Origin: Deltaproteobacteria bacterium
GTDB taxonomy: Bacteria > Myxococcota_A > Polyangia > Polyangiales > Ga0077539
Direction of reading: 5' to 3'
DNA: 56,251 nucleotides
Assembly (NCBI GenBank): GCA_016218725.1
Contig: JACRDB010000120.1
Span: 1 to 56,251, forward strand
The first letter of the stretch is position 1; every line of letters begins with the position of its first letter. Shown here piece after piece: positions 1-8,218 of this stretch. The translations under genes were made by a program, and so were the position numbers. The notes under the pieces are model-generated. The model was not told where the DNA came from. It made no database searches and saw nothing but the letters and a program-made list of their open reading frames with translations.

Positions 1-350
1 CACGGTCACTCCACGGCGCCCTACCCGCACCGAGGACGTCGGCGCACCGGGGCGGACGCGCATCGAGCACGATCCTCCGCGCCTCCGAGAAGGCACCGGA
101 GCACCGCGACGGCATCCAACAGCCCCACCACGAAGGCGTCCAACAGCCCCACCGAAGGGACACCAGGGCGCCGCTCTTCCCTCGGCCGCCTCGAAACAAG
201 GCCCTCCGTGCGCCGGGACAGATCGCCTCACTCTGCTGAACCTATGTACAGGTAGTGGTCCGCCTTATGGCGGACGCCCGCGAGCGCGTGGGGGAGTATC
301 CCGTGAGTTGGTGGAGTGCGGTCGGCTCCACCGGTTTGTTTGGCTGGCTT
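1..350. other. Gene-poor left edge
   Basis: No convincing gene is visible here. Plus frame 1 stays open from base 1 to a TAG at 253-255, but its product is low-complexity (rich in R, S, P, T) and repetitive, so coding is doubtful. Two near-copies of GGCRTCCAACAGCCCCACC lie at about 112-155. A perfect hairpin, GTCCGCC-TTAT-GGCGGAC, sits at 258-275. It is about 75 bases past the stop of the minus-strand operon, but no T-tract follows it. Confidence 0.5.
314..346 (-). other. Degenerate attC-like half site downstream of the ariB-like gene
   Basis: Read on the minus strand, a few bases after the stop of the DUF4435 gene, the sequence is GCCAAACAAACCGG followed by TGGAGCCGACCGC. This resembles the R''-L'' half of an integron attC site (RYYYAAC, spacer, then GCCGAC). 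The first box has one mismatch to RYYYAAC. I found no matching L'-R' half with GTTRRRY within the next 100 or so bases, so at best this is a remnant. Such sequence is normally found directly after a cassette gene, which is its position here. Confidence 0.3.
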
Positions 351-1208
351 CTAATGCAAAACGCGAAACGGAGTATTTTCGGTCTGCCAAGCACATAAAT
401 CTGACAGAAGAGATGTGTTTTCGAAATAGGTCCGATGAAAGGCAAGTCGGAGGGCAGCCGCTATCCTAGATACCACGACGTCAGAAGGCAAATTCTGACC
501 CCAAAAAGATCGCAGTCCCAGCGACAACAATGCCTGCATGTCATGACCGTTGCAAATTTGGAGATCTGGATGGTCGGCCGCTTTAATGCTCTCCACTGCA
601 CACATCATCGCTTCGACAGTGGGTGGAGAAACACCATCGCGTCCGCGCCCTCCCTGGTGACCACGCAGTACAGTCGCGACCTGAAGCGCCTCAATAGTCA
701 TTGTGTGTGGATCCACTACATCGGCCAAGTCAAGTCCATCAAAACGGAGACGCCACGACTCCCGCTGAGATGCGAATCGGAAGTATCCCAACACTCGGGC
801 GAGTTCGAACAAGCGCTGCCTGACGCACTCCAGGGTCGTAGTCCCGCTCCCAAACTCTCGGAGCACCTGCGCCAACGCAGGCGAGTTAATCAGCATACAT
901 TCGGCATCGTGATAGTCTGTGAACACTGAGTTCGCAAACGCACTGACCCCGAGTCCGAGTCGAGTAAAATCGGCATCCACTATCGCTACCACTCCGTTAG
1001 CTCCCCGTTCCAGGAGGATTGTCATCGTCTCCTGAACCATGGGTTTACCGTAGGCAGGTTGAATTCGACAACGCGCCTCATTTAGAAGACCTCCGTATAG
1101 TTTCACATCGTCATCGCCCTCTACAACGACGAGTGTCAGTGTTTGATCATCTCTGCGGCACATCATGACTCGGTTAGCGATGCCGGTCGCATTGAGTTTG
1201 TCGCGCAT
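351..1208 (-). CDS. DUF4435/TOPRIM-fold protein, AriB-like PARIS effector
   Basis: A 285-residue protein if translation starts at the ATG at 1208, which lies 11 bases past the stop of the upstream ATPase gene with AGGG just before it. The N-terminal part has LVVVEGDDDVKLY (Glu30) and VAIVDADF (Asp78, Asp80), the acidic E...DxD pattern of TOPRIM-like DUF4435 proteins. In the PARIS defence system the DUF4435 subunit AriB is held by the ATPase AriA, released when a phage anti-restriction protein is sensed, and cleaves host tRNA. Gene order, spacing and size fit that pair. Base composition is much more AT-rich than the flanking DNA, suggesting acquisition by transfer. A longer start at 1292 would overlap the ATPase gene and is less likely. 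The assignment to PARIS rather than another ATPase/DUF4435 pair is inference. Confidence 0.75.
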   Translation of the reverse strand: MRDKLNATGIANRVMMCRRDDQTLTLVVVEGDDDVKLYGGLLNEARCRIQPAYGKPMVQETMTILLERGANGVVAIVDADFTRLGLGVSAFANSVFTDYHDAECMLINSPALAQVLREFGSGTTTLECVRQRLFELARVLGYFRFASQRESWRLRFDGLDLADVVDPHTMTIEALQVATVLRGHQGGRGRDGVSPPTVEAMMCAVESIKAADHPDLQICNGHDMQALLSLGLRSFWGQNLPSDVVVSRIAAALRLAFHRTYFENTSLLSDLCAWQTENTPFRVLH

Positions 1209-1218
1209 AGTGCCCTGA

Positions 1219-2577
1219 TTAGGACTGGGGACCTCGCAACTCGACAGTAAGGTCCCAGTTCGCGCCAATGATATCCGCGGAGTGCGTCGCAATCAGGACA
1301 TCAAATCCGGAGATCTTGCTCACTCTGCTGAGGTCATCGAGAAAGCGTTGCTGCCATTCGAGATGCAGAGAAAGCTCAGGTTCATCGATAAGAATAAGAG
1401 AGTTTTTTTGTGTATTGAAAATGAGTTCGTGGATCATTACCAGTTCATGTTGTTCGCCCGATGACAAGTCGGACGGTTTGAGTTCCTTGCCCGTATCAGA
1501 CCTCAGTACGTACCCGCGCTCCCTGCTGATTTCGAGTTTTTTATACTTGAATCGAGCATTCACGATTCGCAGCAACTCAGCAACGCGGTGCGCGACGTCG
1601 TCGAACACAGCCAGTTTCTGAGCCACATCACTCACGTAAACAGAAAAGACATCCCGTCGCCGTTCGAGAATTTCATCGGGAACCTCGTTGAGCGAAGTAT
1701 CGAGATCCAAGAAACCAAAAGCATGCAGTTCGCTGCGCCGCGCCTCAAGTTCCGCCAGACGGGCGCGCAAGTCACTAGCCGACATATCAGCCGAAGAATT
1801 CTGCTGAAACAATCGAATCGGAAAACTCCGATCGAGTCGCTGAGAAACCGAAGCATACTCCTCCAAAATGCCACGAATATGATGCGTCAGAGCAAGGCTG
1901 TTTCGTTCCACAGCGGGGACGGTAGATCTTCTCTGAGTTGCTCCTCGACGAGACTCCTCTTCTGCGTCAAGACGCTGGGTTCGAATCAGGCGAACGTTCA
2001 GGGATCTTCGAAGTTCACGGACCCCTTTTGGTTCATCAGCAACCTCGTAAGCTGGAAGTGGAGCGTCGTCGTGATATCGTTCAACAACGTCTTCGAGATC
2101 CAACACTTCGCCGATCCGTTCGTCGCGCCACGTTTCCGGGCCCACTCGGGTCAAAAACGGCAAGTAGTGTTCGATACGATCAATAAGACTAGGCCGACGA
2201 GTAATTCTGTTCATCCCAGGCGAATAGGTCTCCGGGAATTTGCCGCCTTCGAGAGTCACGGAAACCTGACGAGGGACGTCTTCCGTCGAAGGAAGCAACA
2301 ATTGCCCGCCGTCCGAGGGCATAGGCCGGGTACGAACTGTCAGCTTGCGTCCGTCCTCAAAATACACTTCAAACATGTCATACGGCACACGACGGAATAC
2401 ACCGAAGTTGCCCTGAAACAGACCGGCGATCATTCTAAGAATGATCGTCTTACCGAGTCCATTCGCCCCGTGAATGATTGTAAGTCGCTTGTCAAGATTG
2501 AGGGTAATGGGATGCGTAAAGAGGCCGAACAAACCAGAGACTTGAACTCTTTCGATGCGGGAGGTGGAGGTCATCAT
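1219..2577 (-). CDS. AAA/ABC-type ATPase, AriA-like PARIS sensor
   Basis: A 452-residue ATPase of the SMC/OLD/ABC-like class. Walker A is GANGLGKT (residues 37-44). A long middle region carries the insert and coiled-coil segments. Near the C terminus come the signature LSSGEQ (371-376), Walker B LILIDEPELSLH (394-405) and the H-loop ATHS (430-433). It is complete by motif content. It is followed 10 bases later by a DUF4435 gene, the AriA-AriB order of PARIS, where AriA forms the ATP-bound scaffold that senses phage anti-restriction proteins. Other ATPase/TOPRIM systems (Gabija, OLD) fuse or arrange these parts differently. The start at 2577 has a second ATG directly after it (MM). Codon use is relaxed compared with the GC-saturated genes further along. 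Confidence 0.8.
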   Translation of the reverse strand: MMTSTSRIERVQVSGLFGLFTHPITLNLDKRLTIIHGANGLGKTIILRMIAGLFQGNFGVFRRVPYDMFEVYFEDGRKLTVRTRPMPSDGGQLLLPSTEDVPRQVSVTLEGGKFPETYSPGMNRITRRPSLIDRIEHYLPFLTRVGPETWRDERIGEVLDLEDVVERYHDDAPLPAYEVADEPKGVRELRRSLNVRLIRTQRLDAEEESRRGATQRRSTVPAVERNSLALTHHIRGILEEYASVSQRLDRSFPIRLFQQNSSADMSASDLRARLAELEARRSELHAFGFLDLDTSLNEVPDEILERRRDVFSVYVSDVAQKLAVFDDVAHRVAELLRIVNARFKYKKLEISRERGYVLRSDTGKELKPSDLSSGEQHELVMIHELIFNTQKNSLILIDEPELSLHLEWQQRFLDDLSRVSKISGFDVLIATHSADIIGANWDLTVELRGPQS

Positions 2578-2668
2578 TGTTTCTTGTTGATGCTATGTTC
2601 CGGTTGGATTCCGGGGATACCATAACAAAGTCCGGCTAATCCAACATCGTGCTCGATCGCCGCTCTGT

Positions 2669-2741
2669 TGCATAACCACGTAATCCGCGTGTTAGGCCGC
2701 CGACCCCGGCTGCATAACCACGGAAATCGCGTGTTAGGCCG
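2669..2741. repeat. Two direct copies of a 31-bp palindromic unit, 42-bp period
   Basis: Unit 1 (2669-2699) and unit 2 (2711-2741) match at 28 of 31 positions. Each begins TGCATAACCACG and ends CGCGTGTTAGGCCG or a close match. Each unit is itself an imperfect inverted repeat (GCATAACCACG against GCCTAACACG). They lie about 90-165 bp upstream of the AriA-like start, so they could be operators, REP-like elements or eroded recombination sites. The cores GCCTAAC and GTTATGC on the minus strand resemble integron RYYYAAC/GTTRRRY boxes, with one mismatch in the second. Confidence 0.6.
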
Positions 2742-3431
2742 TCCAGCAACTGACACCCAAACCTCCCGCTTCCATCCCGCGCCCACGATCCCATCTGCCT
2801 GCCCACAAGGTTCACACCGCCCTTGGCCCCAGTCAAGCCGATTCCGCCGCCCACGACACCCCGACCGGGCACCCGACGACGGAAGCCATCGAGGCAGCAT
2901 CCCGGGCAACCGGTCCCCTCGTCGGGAGTCGCCCGTGGCGTGCCCAGGGCGCTTAGGCCCAAGCTACGCCAGAAGAAGGCGCCTCGGTGGAGGTGGGCTG
3001 TTCCCAGCGGCGCTCGCCGCGGCGCTCCTGCCCCATGGCGCCTCGGTCACATCGCCCACCTGGATGGCGACGCATGTGGCCCCACGGGAGCGTCGCCTGG
3101 ATCGCCTGCCGACGGTGGTGGTATCGCGCCGCGCCTGGTGCGCGTCCGCCCCGATGCCACGGCGTGACGGACGCGCGTCCGCCCCGATGTCACGGCGTGG
3201 CGGATGCGCGTCCGTCACGCTCCCCTACGCTCCGGGCGGCCCTCCCAATGCCCGCCTTGGGCGGGCCTCGAACTCTGCCAACGGCACTCACCCCGCCGAC
3301 CACCCGGAGCGCATCGGCGGGTCGCTCCCGAAAACCTCTCCCGCCCCAAGATTTTTCGACGGAACCCCTCCCCTCGCTCCAAGATCGGTGTTGGAGGTGC
3401 CCTCGCCGGGCGCCCGAGAGGTGGAGCGCAC
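2742..3431. other. Gene-free GC-rich stretch
   Basis: Several overlapping open frames exist on both strands, but all are arginine/proline-rich and repetitive, without recognisable domains or consistent codon bias. I see no gene. The stretch separates the AT-richer defence island from the GC-rich chromosome and contains the 33-bp tandem repeat described separately. The last bases (GAGGTGGAG, about 3418-3426) are the ribosome-binding site of the following lipoprotein gene. Confidence 0.5.
3140..3214. repeat. 33-bp tandem repeat, about 2.3 copies
   Basis: Unit 3140-3172 starts GCGCGTCCGCCCCGATG and unit 3173-3205 is nearly identical. A partial third copy runs to about 3214. The core GCGCGTCCGCCCCG also occurs inverted near position 50 at the other side of the defence island. 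Confidence 0.7.
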
Positions 3432-5306
3432 ATGACCCTTCGGAGCGTGGTTCTTGGCACCGGGCTACTGGCCCTCTCCGGGTGCGCCCTGACGGTAGAC
3501 TACGAGTTCCCCTCGGGGAGCCTCCAGACGCCGTCCATGCCGCTCTGTACCACCGCCACCCCGGGGTGCGACGTGGCCCCCAGGCTCCTGGCCCCGATGC
3601 CCACCGCCCAGGTGAGCTCCCGGCGCCCTACCCTCCGCTGGACGCGCACCACGGGCACGGACTCCGCGCGGGTGGAGCTCTGCCGGGAGCGGGCATGCAC
3701 CACCATCAACCAGCGCCTGGAGGTCACGGGCACCAGCGCCCGCCCCAACCTCGACCTCGCCCCCGGCACGCACTACTGGCGCGTGGTGAGCGTCACCCAG
3801 GGCCGGGACGCGGGCACCTCCCGGACCTGGCAGTTCCAGGTCGGTCGCAACTCCGCCACCGTGGACTCCTCCTGGGGGAGCCTCCCGGACTTGAACGGCG
3901 ATGGCTTCTCGGAGCTCCTCGTGGGGGCCCCCGGCACCTCCGGGCTCCAGGGCGCGGCGCTAGTGTACGCCGGCAGCGCCCAGGGCGTGGTGCCCTCGTC
4001 GGAGCTGGTGCTCCGTAGCCCCGACAACCCCCGGAGCATCAATGGTCGCAGCGTGGCCAGCGCCGGGGACGTCAACGGCGATGGCTTCGTGGACCTCGTG
4101 GTCGGTGCCTACGGCGTGGGCGGCGACGCGGGCAGGGCCTACGTATACTATGGCAGCGCCACGGGGATTGACCCGTCGCGCCGCACGACCCTGGTAGGGA
4201 ATGACACCCGCGGGAGCCTCTTCGGGTTCTTTGTCGCGGGGGTGGGCGACCTGGACGGCGACGGCTACGCGGACGTGGCCGTCGGGGCCTACGGGCTCAA
4301 CAACAACGTCGGGAGCGTGTTCCTCTACCCCGGCGGCGCGGGCGGCGTGGACGACGCGCGGCGCACGGAGCTCCTCGGACCCGACGGCCCGGGTGGGTAC
4401 TTTGGCTCCGCCCTCGGGCCCGCGGGGGACGTCAACGGCGATGGCTACGCGGACCTCGTGGTCGGCGCCCTCGGGGTGGCGGGCTCCACGGGCCGTGCAT
4501 ACCTCTTCCCTGGAGGGCCCCAGGGCGTGTCCAGTACGCGCGTCACGACGCTCCGAGGCCCCGACGGAGAGGGCGGCTGGTTCGGTCGCTGGATTACCGG
4601 CGCCGGCGACCTCAACGGCGATGGCTACTACGACGTCGCCGTGTCCGAGGACCACGTCGGGATGAACACCGGCAAGGTCTTCGTGTACTGGGGCGGGGCC
4701 CAGGGCCTCTCGGACGAGCGCAGGCTCCAGCTCGGCGGCGTGGACGGCCCCTCAGCGGTGTTCGGCAACGCCGTGACCGCCGCCCGGGACGTCAACGGCG
4801 ACGGCCTCGATGACCTCCTGGTGGGCGCCCAGATCGTCGACCGGGTGACCGGGCGGGCGTACCTGTACTACGGCGCACCGGACAACGTGGGGCGCCCGCC
4901 GTCGAGGCCGGAGCACGGCCGCGACCCGGACGTGAGGCTCGTCGGCCCGGACGGCGCGGGCGGGCAGTTCGGCCGCTCCGTGGCGGGCCTCGGGGACGTC
5001 AACGGCGACGGCTTCGCCGACCTGGCCGTGAGCGCCGACCAGGTGGACGCCATGGCCGGCCGGGTGCACGTCTACCACGGCAGCGCCGAGGGGCCGGGCC
5101 TCGCGCCCCTGGGCGGGTCCGAGAGCCGGGGGCCCCACAGCACCCTCCGCGGACCCCTCGGGGCGGGGGCGCTCTTTGGCTGGGATGTCGCATGGCTCTC
5201 GCCGCGCCGACGCCCGATGGGTGTATTCTCACGCGTCGAGGCGCCGCCCCTGAGCGGCGCCGTGAGGTGGAGCCTTGGCGCAGGACGCAGGCCCGGGTGT
5301 GCGTGA
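3432..5306 (+). CDS. FG-GAP repeat lipoprotein with curtailed C terminus
   Basis: A 624-residue lipoprotein. The start at 3432 follows GAGGTGGAG, and the signal peptide ends in LLALSGC (lipobox LSGC). After about 130 residues, including a short fibronectin-like segment, there are about seven FG-GAP (integrin alpha-like) repeats. Each has a calcium-binding DxNGDGxxD loop such as DVNGDGFVDLVVG. Such proteins form beta-propellers at the cell surface. The last repeat stops at GALFGWDVA and runs into 40 or so residues of unrelated sequence (SPRRRPMGVF...). These extend through what looks like the promoter region of the next gene and overlap its start. The C terminus therefore appears truncated, possibly by deletion. 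The specific role is unknown. Confidence 0.85.
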   Translation: MTLRSVVLGTGLLALSGCALTVDYEFPSGSLQTPSMPLCTTATPGCDVAPRLLAPMPTAQVSSRRPTLRWTRTTGTDSARVELCRERACTTINQRLEVTGTSARPNLDLAPGTHYWRVVSVTQGRDAGTSRTWQFQVGRNSATVDSSWGSLPDLNGDGFSELLVGAPGTSGLQGAALVYAGSAQGVVPSSELVLRSPDNPRSINGRSVASAGDVNGDGFVDLVVGAYGVGGDAGRAYVYYGSATGIDPSRRTTLVGNDTRGSLFGFFVAGVGDLDGDGYADVAVGAYGLNNNVGSVFLYPGGAGGVDDARRTELLGPDGPGGYFGSALGPAGDVNGDGYADLVVGALGVAGSTGRAYLFPGGPQGVSSTRVTTLRGPDGEGGWFGRWITGAGDLNGDGYYDVAVSEDHVGMNTGKVFVYWGGAQGLSDERRLQLGGVDGPSAVFGNAVTAARDVNGDGLDDLLVGAQIVDRVTGRAYLYYGAPDNVGRPPSRPEHGRDPDVRLVGPDGAGGQFGRSVAGLGDVNGDGFADLAVSADQVDAMAGRVHVYHGSAEGPGLAPLGGSESRGPHSTLRGPLGAGALFGWDVAWLSPRRRPMGVFSRVEAPPLSGAVRWSLGAGRRPGCA

Positions 5307-5823
5307 TGAGCGCGCCGCGCAGTTCCAGGCGGTGTTTCGTACGGGCCTGCCGTACGTGCTCCAGAGCCTCCGGCGCCTCGGGGTGCGCGAGCGCGACGTC
5401 GAGGACGTCACCCAGGAGGTGTTCCTGGCGGTGTACCCGCGCCTCGGTGACTACGACCCATCCAGACCCCTGCGTCGCTGGCTCTTCGGGTTCGCGCGGA
5501 GGATGGCGTCGGACTACCGCAAGCGCGCCTCGGTGCAGCGCGAGGTCCTCGACGACGCGCAGGAGCCCCGGGACCAGGGCGCCGCGGCGGACGAACGGCT
5601 CGGGGATCAGGCGCAACGGAGACTGTTGCTGCGCGCGCTGGACGCGCTCGACCAGCGCTCCCGGGAGACCTTCGTGATGTACTACCTCGATGACACCCCC
5701 ACGCCGGAGATCGCCGCGGAGCTCGGTGACTCCGAGGACGCCGTGACGTCCCGGCTCCGTCGTGCCGTGGAGAAGGTCACCGCCGAGGTCCAGCGGCTCC
5801 AGCGCAAGGCGGCCCCGCGATGA
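5275..5823 (+). CDS. ECF-family RNA polymerase sigma factor
   Basis: A 182-residue sigma-70 family protein. Region 2 is visible in RERDVEDVTQEVFLAVYPRL and the RRWLFGFARRMASDYRK segment (-10 recognition). Region 4 is visible in ALDQRSRETFVMYYLDDTPTPEIA followed by a helix-turn-helix (SEDAVTSRLRRAVEKV). The N terminus is uncertain. The TTG at 5275 gives the full length listed, and a GTG at 5299 would remove eight residues and leave the domain intact. It overlaps the end of the FG-GAP gene, and its stop overlaps the next start in ATGA, so it is translationally coupled to that membrane protein, the usual sigma/anti-sigma arrangement. The target promoters are unknown. Confidence 0.9.
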   Translation: MAQDAGPGVRDERAAQFQAVFRTGLPYVLQSLRRLGVRERDVEDVTQEVFLAVYPRLGDYDPSRPLRRWLFGFARRMASDYRKRASVQREVLDDAQEPRDQGAAADERLGDQAQRRLLLRALDALDQRSRETFVMYYLDDTPTPEIAAELGDSEDAVTSRLRRAVEKVTAEVQRLQRKAAPR

Positions 5824-6635
5824 GCGCCCGGGAGACGCCCCCGCCGTTGCCCCCCGCCCTCGCGGAGCTCGTGGACGCCGAGCGCCCGCTGCCGCCCCTG
5901 GACGACGTCCTCGCCTCGCAGCTCTTCGCCCGCATCGACGCGTCCCTCGTGGACGCGGGCCTGTCCCACGGAGAGCACCCCGAGGACCTCACCCGGGACG
6001 CCCCCGGCGAGGTCCTTGAGAAGGCCGCCTCGGGCGCCGCGGCCAGCGCCGGAGGCGCAGGAGCCGCCAAGGTCGCCGCGGCCACCAGCGCCCTGGGCCT
6101 CGCCTCCAAGGCCCTGGTGGCCAAGGTGGCGGTGGGCGTGGCCCTGGTCACCGCCGGCGGAGTGGGCGGCGTCGCCGTGGCGCCCGTGGTGCGACCGCAG
6201 CCCGAGAGGGTCGTGTACGTCACCCGCACCGTGCGCGTGCTGGTCCCCTCGGAGCCCGTCGCCCCCGTTGGCCCCGCGGTGGTGACCCAGCCCACGCCGG
6301 ATGTAGTGACCGGTCCTACAAACACTCACGTTACCGTACAGCACCCGACCAACACCGACACGGTCCCCACGCAGGCCGCAGCGGAGCGGTTGCTCATCGA
6401 GCGGGCGCGGACGGCGGTGCAGGGCGAGCGGTGGGAGCAGGCGTTGGAGGCCCTGCGCCAGCACGAGCAGCGCTTCCCTCGGGGCGCCGACCGCGAGGAG
6501 CGTGACGCCCTGAGGGTGGAGGCCCTGGCGGGGGCGGGGCGGACCGCGGAGGCGGGCGCCCTGGCGCGGAGGTTCTTCGGGCAGTATCCCGGGAGCATCT
6601 ACGCGCCGCGGCTGCGGAGCGTCACGCAGGAGTGA
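5820..6635 (+). CDS. Membrane protein coupled to the sigma factor, probable anti-sigma with C-terminal TPR-like domain
   Basis: A 271-residue protein with three parts. The N-terminal acidic, proline-rich region (about residues 1-75) lies where an anti-sigma domain would be. A hydrophobic segment (ALVAKVAVGVALVTAGGVGGVAVAPVV, about 97-123) is probably a single membrane span. After a threonine-rich linker, an alpha-helical repeat region (AAAERLLIERARTAVQGERWEQALEALRQHEQRFP) resembles a tetratricopeptide or YbgF/BamD-like domain. The ATGA overlap with the sigma gene supports a paired function, with the outer domain sensing an envelope condition. No zinc-binding anti-sigma (HxxxCxxC) motif is visible, so the anti-sigma role rests on context. 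Confidence 0.6.
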   Translation: MSARETPPPLPPALAELVDAERPLPPLDDVLASQLFARIDASLVDAGLSHGEHPEDLTRDAPGEVLEKAASGAAASAGGAGAAKVAAATSALGLASKALVAKVAVGVALVTAGGVGGVAVAPVVRPQPERVVYVTRTVRVLVPSEPVAPVGPAVVTQPTPDVVTGPTNTHVTVQHPTNTDTVPTQAAAERLLIERARTAVQGERWEQALEALRQHEQRFPRGADREERDALRVEALAGAGRTAEAGALARRFFGQYPGSIYAPRLRSVTQE

Positions 6636-6871
6636 GCCCCCTGACAGCGCTCCCAAAGGCCCTGAGGAGCGTGGTGCGCGCGTGATCGCTGAGCGACAAC
6701 GGCAGGTCCCCGAGACCGGAAGGATGCTGGCGTCGGAGATGAACTGAGGGGCCCTGGCGCCAGCCCGGAGGGCCAGGACACGGCGTCTTTGTCCAAGAGA
6801 CGGCCGCTGCGATCGTCGGCCGCGATGGCGAAACGGATCGGGCTCGCCGTGGCCATTGGCCACCAGAGACG

Positions 6872-8218
6872 ATGCCACGGTCGCTCGCGAGGCTAGCCCG
6901 ACAAGTATGTCGGATCTCTGCGATCCTGGTGCTGGCGGCGTGCGGGCGTACGGGCCTGTGGGTGCCCGAGCTGGAGGCGGGGACCGAGGACGCCGCGCCG
7001 AGCCCCGTCGCGCGAGACGGGGGCGTGCTCGCGCGCTGCGGCGCTCCGTGGATGGGCGTCGACGCGACCGCCGGCACCTGCCGCTGGCGCCTTGGCGCCC
7101 GGCGTGTGCGGTCCCTGGGCGGGTTCCTGGGTGAGCTCTCGTCGGCGTCTGGCGAGGTGTGGCTGGGCTGGTCCGGGACGGAGGAAGACCGCAGGATGCG
7201 CTGGTGGGTGCAGCGTCTGGACGCCGCCGGGCGCCCCCTGACGGCGCCCACGGGCGTCTGGGAGCGGGCGCTCGGCGCAGGCGCCATCGCCAACCCTGCG
7301 CGCGTGCTCGGCTGCGGAGGGCGACGGATGGCCGTCGTCGCCGACACCTCCAGGCGGGCAGGGATCGAGGACCGCGTGGCAGGGACCGCGCTGGACCTCC
7401 GTGGGGTCGCGCTCGCTCCGCCGACGACCCTGACCCGCGGCACCGCGATCCGCTTCGAGCTCTTCGAAGCCGCGTGGGCGACGCCGGAGGGCTACGCGAT
7501 GACCGTCTGGGACGACGCACCGACGCGGACGCGCACCTGGCTCACCTTCGACGAAGCAGCCGCGCCGCAGCGGGCCCTCTCCGTGCTCTCGCCTTCGGCG
7601 AATTTTGCGTCCGCCGCGCCAGGAGCCAACGGGGCCACGCTCTTTCTCTGGGGCGACCGGCCGCCCGAGGGGTCTCCGTCCCGGCTGTGGGCGCAGACCT
7701 TCGACCGCGAGGGTTCGCCGCGAGGCGCGGCGTCCGAGGTGTTCTCCACGCCAAGGGGATCGATCTTCTCAGCGGTGGCCGTCACGCTCCCGGACGGCAG
7801 TCACGCGGTCGCGTGGGACCAGGGGAGCCGCCAGCGAGCCCTCCGGAGGTTGGACGCCGTCCACGCCAGGCTGGGGCCGGTGGTGGAGCTCGCGCCCGTG
7901 GAGGACATCCTGCTCCTTCCCATTGCCCTCGCCGTCTCGGGAGGAGAGTTGTTCACCGCGTGGCAGGAGCCCCCCGGTGCAACGCCCGGCGAGGCGAGGC
8001 GAGTCCTGGTGCAGGCGCTGCCCCTGGAGCATGTCCCTGCCAGCGCTCCCCTGGAGGTGTTGGCGGGAGCTCGCTGCGAGGTCCTGCAGCTCGTACCGAC
8101 GGAGGAGGGCCTGCTCGTCGGCTGCAGCCGTCAACACCCTGCGCCGGCCACCACCCTCGGTCGCCTCGCTCCGGCCTCCTGGGAGCTCACCACCGTCCCG
8201 CTGGAGTGCGTGCGGTGA
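6872..8218 (+). CDS. Lipoprotein of unknown function
   Basis: A 448-residue protein with an N-terminal signal peptide ending in ILVLAACGRTGL (lipobox LAAC). The start at 6872 is the first ATG that keeps the whole signal. The mature part shows repeated segments of about 60-70 residues with aromatic residues (for example LWAQTFDREGSPRG), consistent with a beta-propeller made of degenerate repeats. No catalytic motif is recognised. The 235-bp gap upstream (6636-6871) holds no gene that I can support. The stop overlaps the start of the next envelope gene (GTGA), so the two are probably co-translated. Confidence 0.7.
   Translation: MPRSLARLARQVCRISAILVLAACGRTGLWVPELEAGTEDAAPSPVARDGGVLARCGAPWMGVDATAGTCRWRLGARRVRSLGGFLGELSSASGEVWLGWSGTEEDRRMRWWVQRLDAAGRPLTAPTGVWERALGAGAIANPARVLGCGGRRMAVVADTSRRAGIEDRVAGTALDLRGVALAPPTTLTRGTAIRFELFEAAWATPEGYAMTVWDDAPTRTRTWLTFDEAAAPQRALSVLSPSANFASAAPGANGATLFLWGDRPPEGSPSRLWAQTFDREGSPRGAASEVFSTPRGSIFSAVAVTLPDGSHAVAWDQGSRQRALRRLDAVHARLGPVVELAPVEDILLLPIALAVSGGELFTAWQEPPGATPGEARRVLVQALPLEHVPASAPLEVLAGARCEVLQLVPTEEGLLVGCSRQHPAPATTLGRLAPASWELTTVPLECVR

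Noticed and set aside
258..275. Hairpin as rho-independent terminator of the defence operon
   Set aside because: The stem is good, but there is no T-tract and it lies about 75 bases beyond the stop.
435..929. A 164-codon plus-strand frame within the AriB-like gene
   Set aside because: It is antisense to the DUF4435 gene, which has TOPRIM motifs and a coupled partner.
62..2657. 12-bp inverted repeat ATCGAGCACGAT (62-73) and ATCGTGCTCGAT (2646-2657) as ends of a mobile element
   Set aside because: A 12-bp match is expected by chance in a window of this size, and there is no transposase or target duplication.
2742..3431. Several overlapping frames as small genes
   Set aside because: They are repetitive Arg/Pro-rich products on both strands without domain or codon evidence.
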